Below are positions 30,161 to 42,850 of a DNA stretch of 64,000 bases, in pieces (position 1 is the first letter of the stretch; every line of letters begins with the position of its first letter). Position numbers and translations under genes: made by a program. A model generated the notes under the pieces. That model had not been told where the DNA came from, searched no databases, and saw only the letters and a program-made list of their open reading frames with translations. Source of the stretch: Astropecten irregularis (Eukaryota; Echinodermata; Asteroidea; Paxillosida; Astropectinidae); assembly GCA_963971285.1 (NCBI GenBank), contig OZ020263.1, forward strand, positions 5,952,001-6,016,000, written 5' to 3'.

Positions 30161-33149
30161 TCATCAAAGTTTCAGCTACTCAAAGATAGCGATATCTACG
30201 ACGAAAATGTTGGGGTACCCCTAAGAAAAAGATGTACAATCGCATCTGAAAAACATTTTTTTCTTTATTTTGGCATTTATGTTCAGGGTAGGATACAACC
30301 TTGAAACCCTGTTAATATCAATACTCTACTACTTTCCATTGTGATATAGCAAGTGTTTGATAATGTGTACCCCTAAAATCATGAAAATCGTGCATTTTTG
30401 ACAAAAAAAAATATACTTTTTTGCCATTTTTTTCTGATAGGAAGGTCCGATTGGGCTAAAACTTTATTCAACGTCAAGGCTCCATATAACCCCCCTACGC
30501 ACAAAATTTCAGCAAAATCCGTTGACCCCCACCTTATCACTTTCTGCATGGTCCTTTCGTGGACACGCTCTTAACGACTATATCAATTTTAATTTTAGGT
30601 AAATGATTCATTTTGGCCCCAAAGTTTAAAAAGCAGTACATGTATGCCCCGCCTCCCCCAAAATCCCCCTCGGAACTGATCCACGCAACATTGTATTTAG
30701 GATTTTGCTTTTTGATTTGAACAAAAACGCGGGGTCTGCAGTGTTGTGACTTGAATACTGTGTGGCACTCTGCCGGTGACGTAGCAAGGTTTTTCGTCGC
30801 GAAAAGTCGGGTGCTAAATTATGGGTGTAAAATACCTCCTTTTTCACGTACAATATTTTTTTGGACAAACAATAATACACATGTTGATTTTTATGACAAT
30901 ACTGATGTATTTAACTTGAGTTTTTATTTCAGGTACCCTTTAAATGTCACTGTTTTGATTAAAGGTTTGGGTTTAAGCAGATTCCTAAAAATTTAATATC
31001 CTTTGACGGTGGAGTTGTATGGACACGGATCATTTAGTATCAAATTTGGTGGAATTTTGTAACTAATGGTGCTCTACGATTTGAATGCCACCTTCAACCA
31101 CCGTAGACATAATATTTCTTTGATAAGAAGCTCATGGCGTTTGATTATACCGCCCTCTACTTGTGTAATGTCTAAAGCTGGGTGATGTCACAATAATGGC
31201 TTCAGAACTTTCAACCAATCATTACAAATAGCTCTGAGCTGTATGATTGTTTCTAACTATATATTGACCTATACTGGTGCATCTGAATTTTGAATGTAAT
31301 TTCTGGTACAAATTTTCAAAAGAATTTCAAAATATTCCTCAATATGATTTATTTAATCCAAATTGATATGATATTCAATAATTTCCCAACGGAATAAATC
31401 GTGAAAGAGCCAGGGTGGAGCGAATTCTTGATTTTACAAAAGCAGGGTGTGTGCGATCAAAGCTAGCAAGCTACGGTGGGCCTGTCGTGACCTGCCCAAT
31501 TAACTGGTCTTTCCTTCTTTTTTCTTCTCTTTTTGAGTCTCTCTCTCTCTCTATATGTTTCTTTTCTGATTGAAAGAAAAGGGGCGTACGGAATGGCACT
31601 CGTGGACCTCCGTACTGTCTGTTATTATAAAGTCCAATGTTAAGTTCTGTTAAAACAAAAAATCTAGGGGGAAGAAAGAAGCAATCAGATTGCCACACGG
31701 CTGTATTTGCTGTCAATTCAGTATAAAAAGTTTAACGTATAAGCCTACCTATGGAGTAACCATACAAAATGGTTTTCACGTTTCGCCTTATTCAACCTCA
31801 AGCAAATAACACACGTCCATTTCAATAAGTGAATGCAATTAGCTCTCAGAGAGAACCTTCTCGAATGGTGCTAGCTGTGAGCCTATGGACCATGAAATTT
31901 TATTTGATTTTCTCGACAAACGGAACAAAAGGCTTTGAATCACGTTGAGCTTATAGAGCTACCATAACCCACACAATGAATAGAATTGGTATGTTAACCC
32001 ACGCGGCCAACTGTAATAATTAGTCTTTATTGGTCTATTGTTACCTGTAGCAGACCACCAAGGAAAGTCAGACCACAAAAGCGATAATGATAAATATAAT
32101 GTATTATTAAATCAAAATTGGCCCAGATTTGGCACCAACCAAGGTGACTTGATAAATTGAATAATGAAACTGCTGGAAATGGCGGGAGACTGTATTGTAT
32201 TAAACTGCACGTACGTGATACAGTAGGCTGTTTACTGTTTAATTGTTTTATTTATTTCCGTACAGATGGAGGTCAGAATAAACCCCTTTTTATTTTATAT
32301 TTATTTTCTTCTCACCAACAGTCAGAACTCCAACAATTAGACAAATCCAATTCAATATCTATAGCAACCAACAACAAACAAACACGTCCACCACAAAACA
32401 AAACCAACAAACCAATATACCCAACATAGACGTCAATCCTTGGGTTATAGATAATTCCGCATTTTATTTATTTTTGCCCGGGGACATTATAATCACCCCA
32501 CCCTAAATTTCCCTCATTTTTTCATCATTCTTTAAAACAAAATATATAAACGAAACAAGGTGACTTGTTGTCACAGTTTTCTACTTCAAAACTTATTTAT
32601 AATATCTTCGGTTGTTAAAGTCATGCATGACGCTGATCAGTCTCCTAGCCATCGTAGTACATCTATTACATCTAAGGATATCTCAGTTATCTGAGGCTGG
32701 TTGCCAAACAAGAATGTATATTCACTTATATGAATTTTCAGTTAGGTAAATTATAAACATCCCTTCATACGGATTCAGCTAATAGGCTTACATCAGGAAG
32801 GTCTCAAACATGATAGAGGTTATAGAAAATTATGAAAATTATGGTCATGTAAATGTATGCATGTAATATAACACAATTGACAGCGTAGAGCAGTTTGATC
32901 AGCCATTAGTATGGACACTGACTTCTTTCAACAAGACACTACCCTGAAATATTAAGGTGAGCAATATAAATATTTACTACAGTGGACAAGGGAAAATTTC
33001 TACACCGTCTCCATATTTCGATATGTTTTAAAGACACTGAAACCAACAAGACAAGAAACCAGTTCACGCATTACAAATTGTTTCCCCATTGCTATTCTTA
33101 AATGTACTAGCATACTTTGGTAGCATACTGAAATATAAATCTTTACATA
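30161..33149. other. No recognised gene
   Basis: About 3 kb without a supportable gene. A CT microsatellite lies at about 31536-31552. A segment near 30420-30560 (AAATTTCAGCAAAATCCGTTG) resembles repeat sequence rather than an exon. A 90-codon ORF at 32157-32429 and an 81-codon ORF at 31471-31716 have no recognisable features. Confidence 0.4.
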
Positions 33150-33418
33150 TTTACCTATAACTTACAGGGTATAAAGATGATGATGCTAGAAACATATCGT
33201 TAAATTGTTTCTGCCTGAAATGCTGTATTTATCCAGTAAAACTAATGATCAAAAACAATTTATCTTTTAAAGATCAACAGTAAAGGAGAAAAGATTTGAA
33301 AATACTGTGGGCGTTTTTCGCTGTTTTCTAAAAAATTGGGCACCGTACTGGACTGAAAATGTCACAGATGACTATTACTTTATCTTCCTTGATATTTTCC
33401 CCATGAATGTGCATTTCA
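33150..33418 (-). mobile_element. Family T MITE, truncated at both ends
   Basis: Internal part of the TTAA MITE in inverse orientation, from the AACTTACAGGGTATAAAGAT block to TCTTCCTTGATATTTTCCC. Both terminal repeats are lost. Confidence 0.8.
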
Positions 33419-33732
33419 GCTGTATATAGGCAATGCATTATTTCATGCTTAGGTTGACAGACAATTGATGGTGTAAATATGTATAAATTCAATATATAAC
33501 CAACCAACCATTCAAGAACTGTGTAAACCATGCACCAATCAATATCAACCGATAACCATGAAATATAAACAAACAAACCAACCAACCAACAACTTGCACA
33601 CAAACTAAAAAACCCTAAACAACCACAGCTAGTTACATAGAGGTTGCTTAAACATGCATGATTGTAATGGTCAATATTCATTATATAGAGCTGTTCATTA
33701 ACGTGTTTATTGCGTTAAATACCGCAATTATG

Positions 33733-34074
33733 TTATATCATACTTTGTTTTTTATCAAAGAAATACAGATTCAAAATACAGTAGCAGTCCGGACCTCTGT
33801 GAAAATTGCAGTCCCATACGGTGCCCACGTTTTAAGAAAACAGTGAAAAACAGTCACAGTATTTGTTAAGTCTTTTCTCTTTTATTTTTAATCTTTTAAA
33901 AGATCAAAACGATTTTCGGTCGTTGTTTTACTAATTTCTGGATAAATACACCATTTCAGTGGGGAAAATGTTAACGGTAGGTTTCTACTAGCATCATCTT
34001 CATACCCTGAAAGTTATACGTAAATCTGTGAACATTTTTGTTTTGGTCTCTTATACCAAAGGATGATACTACCT
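33733..34074 (+). mobile_element. Family T MITE, left end eroded
   Basis: The right end GGATGATACTACCT is followed by TTAA (34075-34078). The left end is diverged (TTATATCATACTTTG). It keeps the central GATCTTTTAAAAGATC palindrome. Confidence 0.8.
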
Positions 34075-34344
34075 TTAATCTTAATTATTGGTATTGCAGC
34101 TTATGCGTTATCATGCAAATAATTATTACTTCAACTATGAACGTCATAGCCTCAGATTTCATCCCTAACCGATCCTAAACCCTCACTCTGTAAGTAGAGA
34201 GGGATTACTAACCGTTAGCAATCGTTACAATAGCACCGCTATGACATTTTGGACCAGCTAGGTGGCAAACAAACCAAAACCAACACCCCCATCCCGCAAT
34301 TACCAACGCATCCCTACTAACTACTGGCTGTATGGGCACCCATA

Positions 34345-34790
34345 ATCATGAAACCCTTCGCAAATTGTTGGAATTCTTTTCCTTTGTTCATCGTCACCAT
34401 AGCTGTCACTTTTCAAATCCTTTAAAAGGAATTGGTAAATAATAGTCGCATGAAGGTGTCTGTAACCAAGCAACGCTGAATGCATCTACACAGCACTTGT
34501 TGCAATGTTCATTGTATTAGGACGGTATTGTCATGGTAACCTGTCTTTAAGGGAAACTAAAGGGTTTTGAAATATGACTTTGCCATGGAAACCACTCTAT
34601 CCCTCAGCAGGGGAGCTGCATGTCTTATACAAAATATCCCCTGTTTATATTATGATGTCATACAATTTTATTGTCCTATATTTGTATGAATATTTTCATT
34701 AAAAACAGATAAAAATTAAAGGAAAAGCATTCTGAAAGAACCCTTAGCCCCCAAAAGAATAACACTGTGGTAAAAGGTACATATAATGAA
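34345..34790. repeat. Segmental duplication D1, copy at 34 kb
   Basis: Matches 42048-42850 in inverse orientation, and 44222-44310 in direct orientation for the part from ATTTTCATTAAAAAC to CCCCAAAAGAATAAC. It has a single TTAA (34699-34702) where the 42-kb copy holds a MITE. Confidence 0.85.
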
Positions 34791-34852
34791 ATACCTTGAT
34801 ATGCAACATAATGTATAAATCGGGCTTACATAAAGGTCATAAATATTAGTAC

Positions 34853-34885
34853 ATGAAAATTGCAGTCCCATACGGTTTCCATGTT
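34853..34885 (+). repeat. Family T MITE, short fragment
   Basis: Only the internal block GAAAATTGCAGTCCCATACG plus following bases is left. Confidence 0.6.
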
Positions 34886-34947
34886 TTGAGAAAAACAACA
34901 TAATTATATAGTGCTATATAGTGCTTGAAGTATATAGTGCTTGAGTA

Positions 34948-35020
34948 TATAGTGCTTGAAGGGCAAGCCTAATTTGCATATTATCTATCATCCGACCAAA
35001 GTCATAAATATTCATGACCA
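34948..35020 (+). repeat. SINE A, tail fragment
   Basis: GGGCAAGCCTAATTTGCATA followed by TTATCTATCATCCGACCAAA, as in the 16-kb copies. Preceded by a short tandem run of TATATAGTGCTTGA units. Confidence 0.8.
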
Positions 35021-35280
35021 ATAACATTGATGTATTATTTCATGGGATGTACATTTGGGGTCAAGTGCTGTGAATTAAGACAGACAACCACAAATCCTGA
35101 GTCTGTCCTTGATTCTTCACTGATTGCTCCCTGATCTTGTGATCAATACATTCTACGTATAGGCCTACACCCTCCCGGCTATGCATAAGCGGCTTGGATC
35201 CTAGAGTTATATCCCCAGCGAGGGATATTATAGCAAAACTAACATAACTGTGCTATTATAAACTTACAAAGAGGTCTTAA

Positions 35281-35630
35281 AGGTAATATAATACTTCAAA
35301 TGGGTTTTGTTAAAGAAATAATCAAGGAAGATACAGTAACAGTCATCTGTGAAAATTTCAGTCCCATACGGTGCCCACTTTTTGAGAAAACAGTGAAAAA
35401 CGGTCACAGTATTTCTTAAGGTTTTTCTCTTTTATTTTTGATCTTTAAAAGATCAAAAAGAGTTTTGGTCACTGGTTTTAATCTTTTCTAGATGAAAACA
35501 CCATTTCATGCAGAAAAGTTTGAACGGTATATGTTTCTACCATCACCATCTTTATACCCTGTAAGTTACATGTAAATCTGTGAAGATTTCTGTTTCGGTA
35601 TGCTACCAAAGTATGATACATGTACTACCT
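35281..35630 (+). mobile_element. Family T MITE, complete
   Basis: Flanked by TTAA at 35277-35280 and 35631-35634. The flanks (CTATTATAAACT... and ...TTTGCAT) resemble 44606-44655, which has a single TTAA at 44640-44643 and no MITE, so that place acts as a paralogous empty site. Confidence 0.85.
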
Positions 35631-35814
35631 TTAAACCTTTGCATGTAATAATATAAATCAGCAGTTCATGGGTACATCTCCCGACCGTAAAAGAAGTCTT
35701 AAACAATTAAATATATCGTCGTTTGTGTTCAACATGCATTGAAATTCACTGTATTAAGTCTAGAAGCCTAGACATAGAATAGAGTCATGTTGAGCCCTCA
35801 TATTGGACCATGTC

Positions 35815-36002
35815 CATAAATAAATAGCAGTAAACGAATGTAAGATTTTATATACAGGCAACTGTCATCAGTTTATTACAGATTCTAGTGCCTAGAGTAG
35901 TCTATTGTTAGATTATGGAGTTACAGCCCCTACCACCAGGCACGTGCCGGCTTGCACCCCACGGAGATTCACTGAGCATAACTAATTTCCCAGTCACTTC
36001 AC
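35815..36002. repeat. Segmental duplication D2, copy at 36 kb
   Basis: Direct match to 45360-45535, with shared blocks CACAGATTCTAG-like, GGCACGTGCC, GGCTTGCACCCC and GGAGATTCACTGAGCA. No coding sense was found. Confidence 0.8.
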
Positions 36003-36329
36003 AAACAGGCCCACACAATAGTCAATCACACATTATTCATGGGAAATTTGCTGGGCACTTAAGATTTAAAGGCAATTTTTCCCGATAGGTGCATGTGCAA
36101 TTTTGTTCCATTTTACAACGAAATACAGTGCAAATAATAGGCTACTGTGTGTGTTTTCCTCTACAGATAGTGTGAGTGTCTACTGTATACTATCCATTTT
36201 CCATTGTTTTCCATTCTCCTTTAGGACATAACAGAATAATAAACAGTAAGTCTCTGGTCTGCGCGCGCGTCGAGTTTGAACGTGCTCGTCAATATCGTTT
36301 TTTTTCCTCCACATTTTCAAAATAATAGT

Positions 36330-37665
36330 TGGAGAGCCAGGTGGGTTTTAATCATAATGTTGAGCACAAAAGGTTTGAGTGCATATTTCTATTTGATTTA
36401 ATGTACGAATAATAGAATGGGGCGTCTTAAGTTGCATACCCCTGGGCTTTAGGCCCCCTGGGGCACCAAAGTTGCCCAAAATATCGATTTATTCAAACTT
36501 TTGAGTACAACCAAAATTTCTATTGCAAATGATCATTTAGTGACCTCTGACAACTCTGACAATTATGTATGTATACACATGCAACGCATTGAACGCAAAC
36601 GGTAATTTGATGGTATTTCGGGCAAATGCCGCGAAATGATAAGTGCCACGCAAGAGAAAATGGTCCAGTCTTTACCCGCATAAAATAATCTTTGATAAGT
36701 TGTGCTATTTATCCCCCCCCCCCCCCAAAAAAAAAGGAAAGTGGAAACTTTCTGAGACTGAAGACGTCTGAGACTGAAGACCGCTGGATAACAATTCTCA
36801 AATCTGTGACGCCGCCCTGAAACAAACTATGAAGTATGAAGTATCCAAGTACCGTCCCGTGATCGAATATGGAGGTTCAAAAGTGGACATCTACTTTTTT
36901 CCTCTCCAAGTAGCATAAAAAACACATCGAACGCCTTTGCAAAATGCGAATTTCTATACCTTTCTGTTAACAGAAAAGCAGATGACACGTTTTGGCCAAA
37001 TGCAGTTTTCTGCTTTTCTGCTATGGCAAAGAAGCAAATGAATTTCACCTTTCTCACTACTTGAAAAGCAGATTTAACGTTTTGACAAATCTATTGTTTT
37101 TGCTTTTCTGCCTTTCAAGAAAGCAGATTGAACGCTTGTGGGCCATTGGTTTAAAAGTGGTCCTTAGAAGGGGCCCAATTAAGAAGTATCTGCCTTCCAT
37201 ATTATAACCCCAAAATACTTCCATTCAAAAACAAACGTCGCTTTTAAAGTCCTGAAGCTTATCTGTATTTCCTGTGTGAGAATGATTAAAAGCTGTGAAC
37301 GAACCTACATTTTGTCCTGTTGGAAGAAGCAGAAAAGTGGATCTATCCAAAACGTTCATTTCTACAATTCTGCTAGCAGAAAAAGCAGATGACCACTTTT
37401 GAACCACTGCACAAGCGTTCAATCTGCTTTATTGGAAAGCAGACAAAAAAAAGTGGATTTATCAAAAACGTCTAATCTGCTTTACTAGTACTGGTAGTGA
37501 GAAAAGTGAAAATTTCGGATAAAAGTAACACTTACTTTTCTGGTAGCAGAAAGCAGAAAACTGCATTTTAACAAAACTTGTCATCTGTTTTTCTGTTAAC
37601 AGAAAGGTACAAAAAAGCGCATTTTGCAAAAGCGTTCGATCCGTTTTTTATGCTACTTTTTTTCC
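36330..37665. repeat. Large inverted repeat 2, left half and inner arms
   Basis: 36330-36910 pairs in inverse orientation with 38485-39790. 36910-37270 pairs with 37300-37665, for example TTTCTGTTAACAGAAA in both and GCATTTTGCAAAAGCGTTCG against its inverse. Thus one long palindrome is centred near 37285, with extra sequence (37666-38484) between inner and outer right arms. Many short AAAAGCAGA/TCTGCTTTT motifs occur. Confidence 0.85.
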
Positions 37666-38046
37666 CTTTTACTTGGATTCTGGGACCTGATGAAAACACC
37701 ACTAAAGATGAAAAGTGGCCCAAAGCATAATGCTTGAAGCAAGTTGCAATACAAATCTGAAAAGTGCAGCAAAAGAACAGCATATAAAAAGAACATGATT
37801 CATTCGGTGGTCATGGTGTTGGTAACCCTATATCACTATGCCCTACCAGGAAAAATAAAAAACGCAACCTGACTAGGCGTGCCGTTTCCCCACACTTTAT
37901 GGGCCCGTGCCCCGTAGGCTGTCAAATTAGCAGGTCACCATCTCATATAGGCAGCCATTAAGCTACCCTAACTAATCCATGACCACCAGATAAACAGCTA
38001 AAATAGAACTGAAGAGATAAACAAAAAAATGGTTTAAACATCTGAC

Positions 38047-38470
38047 CGATGAGGAAAGCATTCACTTTTGTCTTAAAGGCAGACACATCTGCAGAGGCAG
38101 GAAAAGCGGACGTTGGAAGGGAGTTCCACAGTCGACTTGTCCTTCGTAATATGTAGGAGTTGAGATGGAGCTCTGTTTTTGATCAAGGAATACGTACACA
38201 GTATGGATGTCTAGTCAGTGAAGATCTTGTATAGCTCTCAGACTAGGTGCACAAGGGGGTAAAATATCAGCTAGCTCAATGGATGGTTTCATGAAGAAAT
38301 GACGGTAAAAAAAACACAAAGTGATGAAACATTTCTCCTGTGACTCAGTGGAACAATGCCAAACTTGAGAGGCTCATCAATCCTGAGTAAATGAAGTGAT
38401 TTGTTCTGCAACTTATCCAGCAGCTTTAATGATGAAATACCTGCTCCATTCCAAATTGGAGAGGAGAAAA
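38047..38470 (-). pseudogene. LINE reverse transcriptase, C-terminal remnant
   Basis: Minus-strand sequence resembles the C-terminal end of a non-LTR retrotransposon ORF2. It encodes LLDKLQNKSLHLL and PLSHRRNVSSLCVFF, then after a frame change HPYCVRIP, a TGA stop, KTELHLNSY and TSRLWNSLPTSAF. The order and spacing fit the post-RT region of LINEs such as the CR1/L2 groups. It is truncated at the 5' side, with at least one frameshift and one stop. Exact clade not assignable by eye. Confidence 0.75.
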
Positions 38471-38484
38471 GTCCCTCTTGGAGA

Positions 38485-39790
38485 GGAGAAAAGTAGATGT
38501 CCACTTTTGGACCTCCATATTCGATCACGGGACGGTACTTGGATATATTTCATACTTCATAGTTTGTTTCAGTGCGGCATCGCAGATTTGAGAATCGTTA
38601 CCCAGCGGTCTTCAGTCTAGACACAAGTTTACACTTTCCGTCTTTTTTTTTGGAGGGCCCTCCAGGGGGGAGAAATAGCACAACTTATGAAAGATTATTT
38701 TCATGCGCGGTTCTACGGGGGGGGGGGGCTAGGGGGGGCCCAAAAAAATGTGTCTAGCCCCCCCAAAAAAATGCAAGTGAAAAAAAACTTCTTGAAAATA
38801 ATATATTTTTTCAGTTATTAAGCGCCAATTACATAAAAAAACGCGTTGTGTGGCCTATAATGTGCATGTTTTTCGACCCCTAATAAGACATAGCAGAAGC
38901 GAGTGTTAGAAGAACCTAAAATATTGGGTCTTCTAGCCCCCCCCAAAAAATAATGGCTCTTCTAGCCCCCCAAAAATGTAATTGGCTCTAGAACCGCGCC
39001 TGATTATTTTGTGCGGGTAAAGACTGGACCATTTTCTCTTGCGTGGCACTTATCATTTGCCCGAAATACCATCAAATTACCGTTTGCGTTCAATGCGTTG
39101 CATGTGTACATACATAACTAACCATATAATGTGAGTAAATCAGTGCTGTGATGCAACTTTTATATTGTGTCTTATCTACAAACCCCAGGAAAAATCATGT
39201 CTTAAATTGTGGATTTGTTGTCAGAGGTCACTAAATAATCATTTGCAAAAGGAATTATGGTTGTACACAAAAGTGTGAATAAATCGCTAATTTGCCATTA
39301 ATTAGTGATGGTCTTAATTAGAAACCCCAAACATTTGTATGTCTTAAATTGCATTTTTATTCATATGGAGTAATGTTTTATCCATAGCTGTAATCGAAAT
39401 TGATGTACAGACTCTTTTTTATAAGTTCAATTTTGAAGGACCCAATGGGTCCAAACACCCCATGCCTTATGTACAAAACCCCCATATTATCTACAAACAC
39501 CCCCGTCTTATCTACAAACCCCAGGAAAAATCATGTCTTAAATTGTGGATTTGTTGTCAGAGGTCACTAAATGATCATTTGCAAAAGGAATTTTGGTTGT
39601 ACTCAAAAGTTTGAATAAATCGATATTTGGGGCAACTTTGGTGCACCAGGGGGCCCAAAGCCCAGGGGTGTGCAACTTAAGACGCCCCATTCTATTATTC
39701 GTACATTAAATCCAATAGAAATATGCACTCAAACCTTTTGTACTCAACATTATGATTAAAACCCACCTGGCTCTCCAACTATAAGGTCTT
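38485..39790. repeat. Large inverted repeat 2, right outer arm
   Basis: Inverse of 36330-36910. It is longer because of an inserted hAT-type MITE (38702-39002) and an internal direct duplication: 39169-39290 and 39498-39620 share TCTTATCTACAAACCCCAGG and following sequence. Confidence 0.85.
38702..39002. mobile_element. hAT-type MITE with 8-bp target duplication
   Basis: The ends CATGCGCGGTTCTA and TAGAACCGCGCCTG are inverted repeats starting with CA and ending in TG. ATTATTTT flanks both sides (38694-38701, 39003-39010). An 8-bp duplication and CA...TG ends are hAT hallmarks. The other arm of inverted repeat 2, near 36,685, has the uninterrupted site. Inside are runs of CCCCCC with TCTAGCC motifs. 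Confidence 0.88.
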
Positions 39791-42047
39791 GATCAATTTT
39801 TCAAATCAAACTATTTATGCGCTCAGAACGTTTACATGGTAAGCAAAAGGTTAATACTTGCTTTCATCTCACCACTTTTGCAAGGAGAAATTGATGGTTT
39901 CGAAATTAAATTGATTTGAAAGTTAATTTAAAAATTGTGTTTATCATTTGTAAAAGGTTTTACATCTTGAAAAAAAAAACATTCAAGGAATCATTTCAGA
40001 GCGCTGAATTTTCGGAAGGCTCAATTTTCTGCAGCAAAGGACATTCAGGAAACACAAAATTGCATGTTTTCGACATTTACCATTGACATATGACAGGTTG
40101 TTGTCAAACAATTGTAAAATATAGAATATAATTAGAAAACTACCTCACCGTGTATTTTTGCTGGTTGTAGCAACTATCGGAGAGACCGCATAAACTTATG
40201 TATCCATGGGCCATTCCCCAAAATTGATCAAGGGTAAATTTTTCGTTGTTATAGAAGTTTAATCACAGTAATTATTGTCTTACATTAATTTACTTAATTT
40301 ACATTAGACACTAATCAGAGGATGAAATAAACACTAAAATGGGGGTAATAGTAAAGAGCAAGCATAGATCTACATGTATTTGCTGTTTGGCGCAGGGAGA
40401 CTGCCGAGCCCGTTGTGATGCGTGTACAGCAAATAATACGCCTAAAGGGACAGCGGAAATCCATGTTTTATAAAGGATTTGACAAAAAAACATTTTGTGG
40501 AAGGCAGGTGCGTGCGTGGGGGGGAGGTCAGTGGCTGTTGAACACCATCGTTTGTTCAGTGAAAATGTGGACGAAAAAGATATTGCCAAAATAAAGGAAA
40601 AGGGTAACAAAAAGAAAGAAACGAATAAATACTAAGTGCGAAAGTAACTGACCAAATTTCAATTATGTCACATTTAGCCTTCTGTACATTCCGCGCTTAC
40701 ACCGCGACGTACGTTCGTTCCTTATGGCCGGTGTCTTGCGTGATTGTTGGCGTAAGCCAGTTTCGGGTTGTTCGGCTGGATCAAACATACAGTATTATGC
40801 CACGTAGACAGCATACCCTCCGCAGCAAACACGATCAAAATCTACGTACATACAGTGTAGGCCCTCCGCGTTAGGTTTGCATACTTATTCATAGCCATGA
40901 ACACGGAAATACATGTAAGGATAATAATAATAATAATAATAACAGCATAAATGAAAACCATTCTTTGAAAGGAAGTCCGAGATTTTACGTTCTGTACCAC
41001 ACTGCGCGCGTTTTGTAATATAATAATTTGTCAAAAAGTGACAGGACTTGCCGAACCAACCATGCACCTAGCTAAAATATCATCTGAACAATCATATTTG
41101 CAGTTTCATGCACGAAAAGGAACATTTCTCTTCATTCTGTGTGGGTTTAATTAAGATTATCATGGAAATTTCATATTCATTGACAAATGCAATTAAATTT
41201 AATATTAGAAATGAAACAATTTTAAGGTTTGACTGCACGGCTTTTTAATTGATATTTTGAGTCGTGAAATGTGTTTGTCTTTTATGCTTCATCCATTCAG
41301 CTGAATTAGCTCAGTGCTTAATATGATAAACACATGAACAAATACAATATTTTCAAAATCAATTATTATTATCATATATTTAATACTTTTTATTTTAATA
41401 CAAATTATTATTTGTTTTGATCCTGCGTCTAAATGAAAACTGTATGGAAACAAACTTGCCATCTCAAATTGAACGAATTCACTTGGTCAAATCCTAAATC
41501 AAAAGAAATCTTATTTTGTTTCCATGGCAAAAAGCTATCGAAAAGGGCCCTGGAATACTCAAAAATACACCAGATAACATCTAAAGCTACACAATTTTGG
41601 ACCCCACGCCATGGCTTCGAAAATTGATCCTCGACCAATTCCCCCAAACGTTTGAGCAAACCCACGTGAAATACGGTATGGATGTTGGTATGTGTGTGTT
41701 AGTCAGGCCATCTTCGACAAATGTAATTTAGTATGGAAATGCAGAAAAACACAGAATGTAGTTCAAAGATAGAATTTAAAAATTTCACGATGTTGAGGGG
41801 ACATGGGCACTTCCCACACCATAACATGTTAAGTCACTCTTCTACTTTGTGGGATCTCATAAATGATGCCATCTAATTTTAAAACACTCCCTTGAATAAA
41901 TTTCTGCGTACGCCACGACTGATGGAAGGGATGGTGAGAAAAGTCCACAGAGAGTCAGTGAAGACTGTTTGTAAAATATATCAATTACCTATAACCAGTA
42001 ATCTGTACGACTGTCCTGCATAATGTAGGTATGTGGCATACATTGTA
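39791..42047. other. No recognised gene
   Basis: An ATA microsatellite lies at about 40919-40943. Small ORFs at 40311-40610 and 40665-40874 show no recognised motif. Confidence 0.4.
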
Positions 42048-42850
42048 CAACTCCATCAAACTTAAGCACGCTTAAGACCTAAGGATTTGCCATTCTTTTG
42101 GGGCAAAAGTTGATTCAAAATGTTGTTCCTTTAATTCATTTATTTTTCTTTAAAGGTAGTATCATACTTTGGCTTTTGTCAAAGAAGTACAGATTCATAG
42201 GCAAAAATATGAAGGAAGATACAGTCACAGTCATCTGTGAAAATTTCAGTCCTATATGGTGCCCATTTTTGAGGAAATCGTAAAAAAAGTCTTTTCTCTT
42301 ATTTTTGATCTTTTAAAAAATCAAACAGATTTTCGGTCGTTTTTTTACCAATTTCTGGATAAATACACCATTTCAGGCGGAACAATTGTAACGTTAGGTT
42401 TCTGCCAGCACCATCTTCATACCCTGAAAGTTATAGGTAAATCTGTGAACATTTCTGTTTTGGTTTCTTACCAAAGTATGATACTACCTTTAATTAAAAA
42501 CATTTAAAAGATATAGGACAATAATATTGTATGACATCATAATATAACCAGGGGATATGTTGTATGAGACATGCAGCTCCCCATCTGAGGTATAGAGTGG
42601 TTTCCATGGCAAAGTCATATAACAAAACTCTCTAGTTTCCCCCAACGACTGATTACCATGGCAATACCGTCCTTATACAATGAACATTGCAACAAGTGGT
42701 ATGTAGATGCATTCAGCGTTGCTTGGTTACAGACACCTTTATGTGGCTATTATTTGTTAATTCATTTTAAACTTTGAGGATTTGGAAAGTGACAGTTATG
42801 GTGACGATGAACAAAGGAAAAGAAACCCAACATTTGGCAAAGGGTATAAA
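42048..42850. repeat. Segmental duplication D1, inverted copy with MITE
   Basis: Inverse of 34345-34790 and, at its left, of 44222-44330. The MITE at 42154-42489 splits it. Confidence 0.85.
42154..42489 (+). mobile_element. Family T MITE, best-preserved copy
   Basis: 336 bp with perfect 19-bp terminal inverted repeats AGGTAGTATCATACTTTGG, flanked by TTAA (42150-42153 and 42490-42493). Single-TTAA empty counterparts exist at 34699-34702 and 44229-44232. No coding capacity. Confidence 0.92.

Noticed and set aside
41433..41665. Overlapping plus and minus ORFs of 64 and 78 codons
   Set aside because: Both are low-complexity chance ORFs without motifs.
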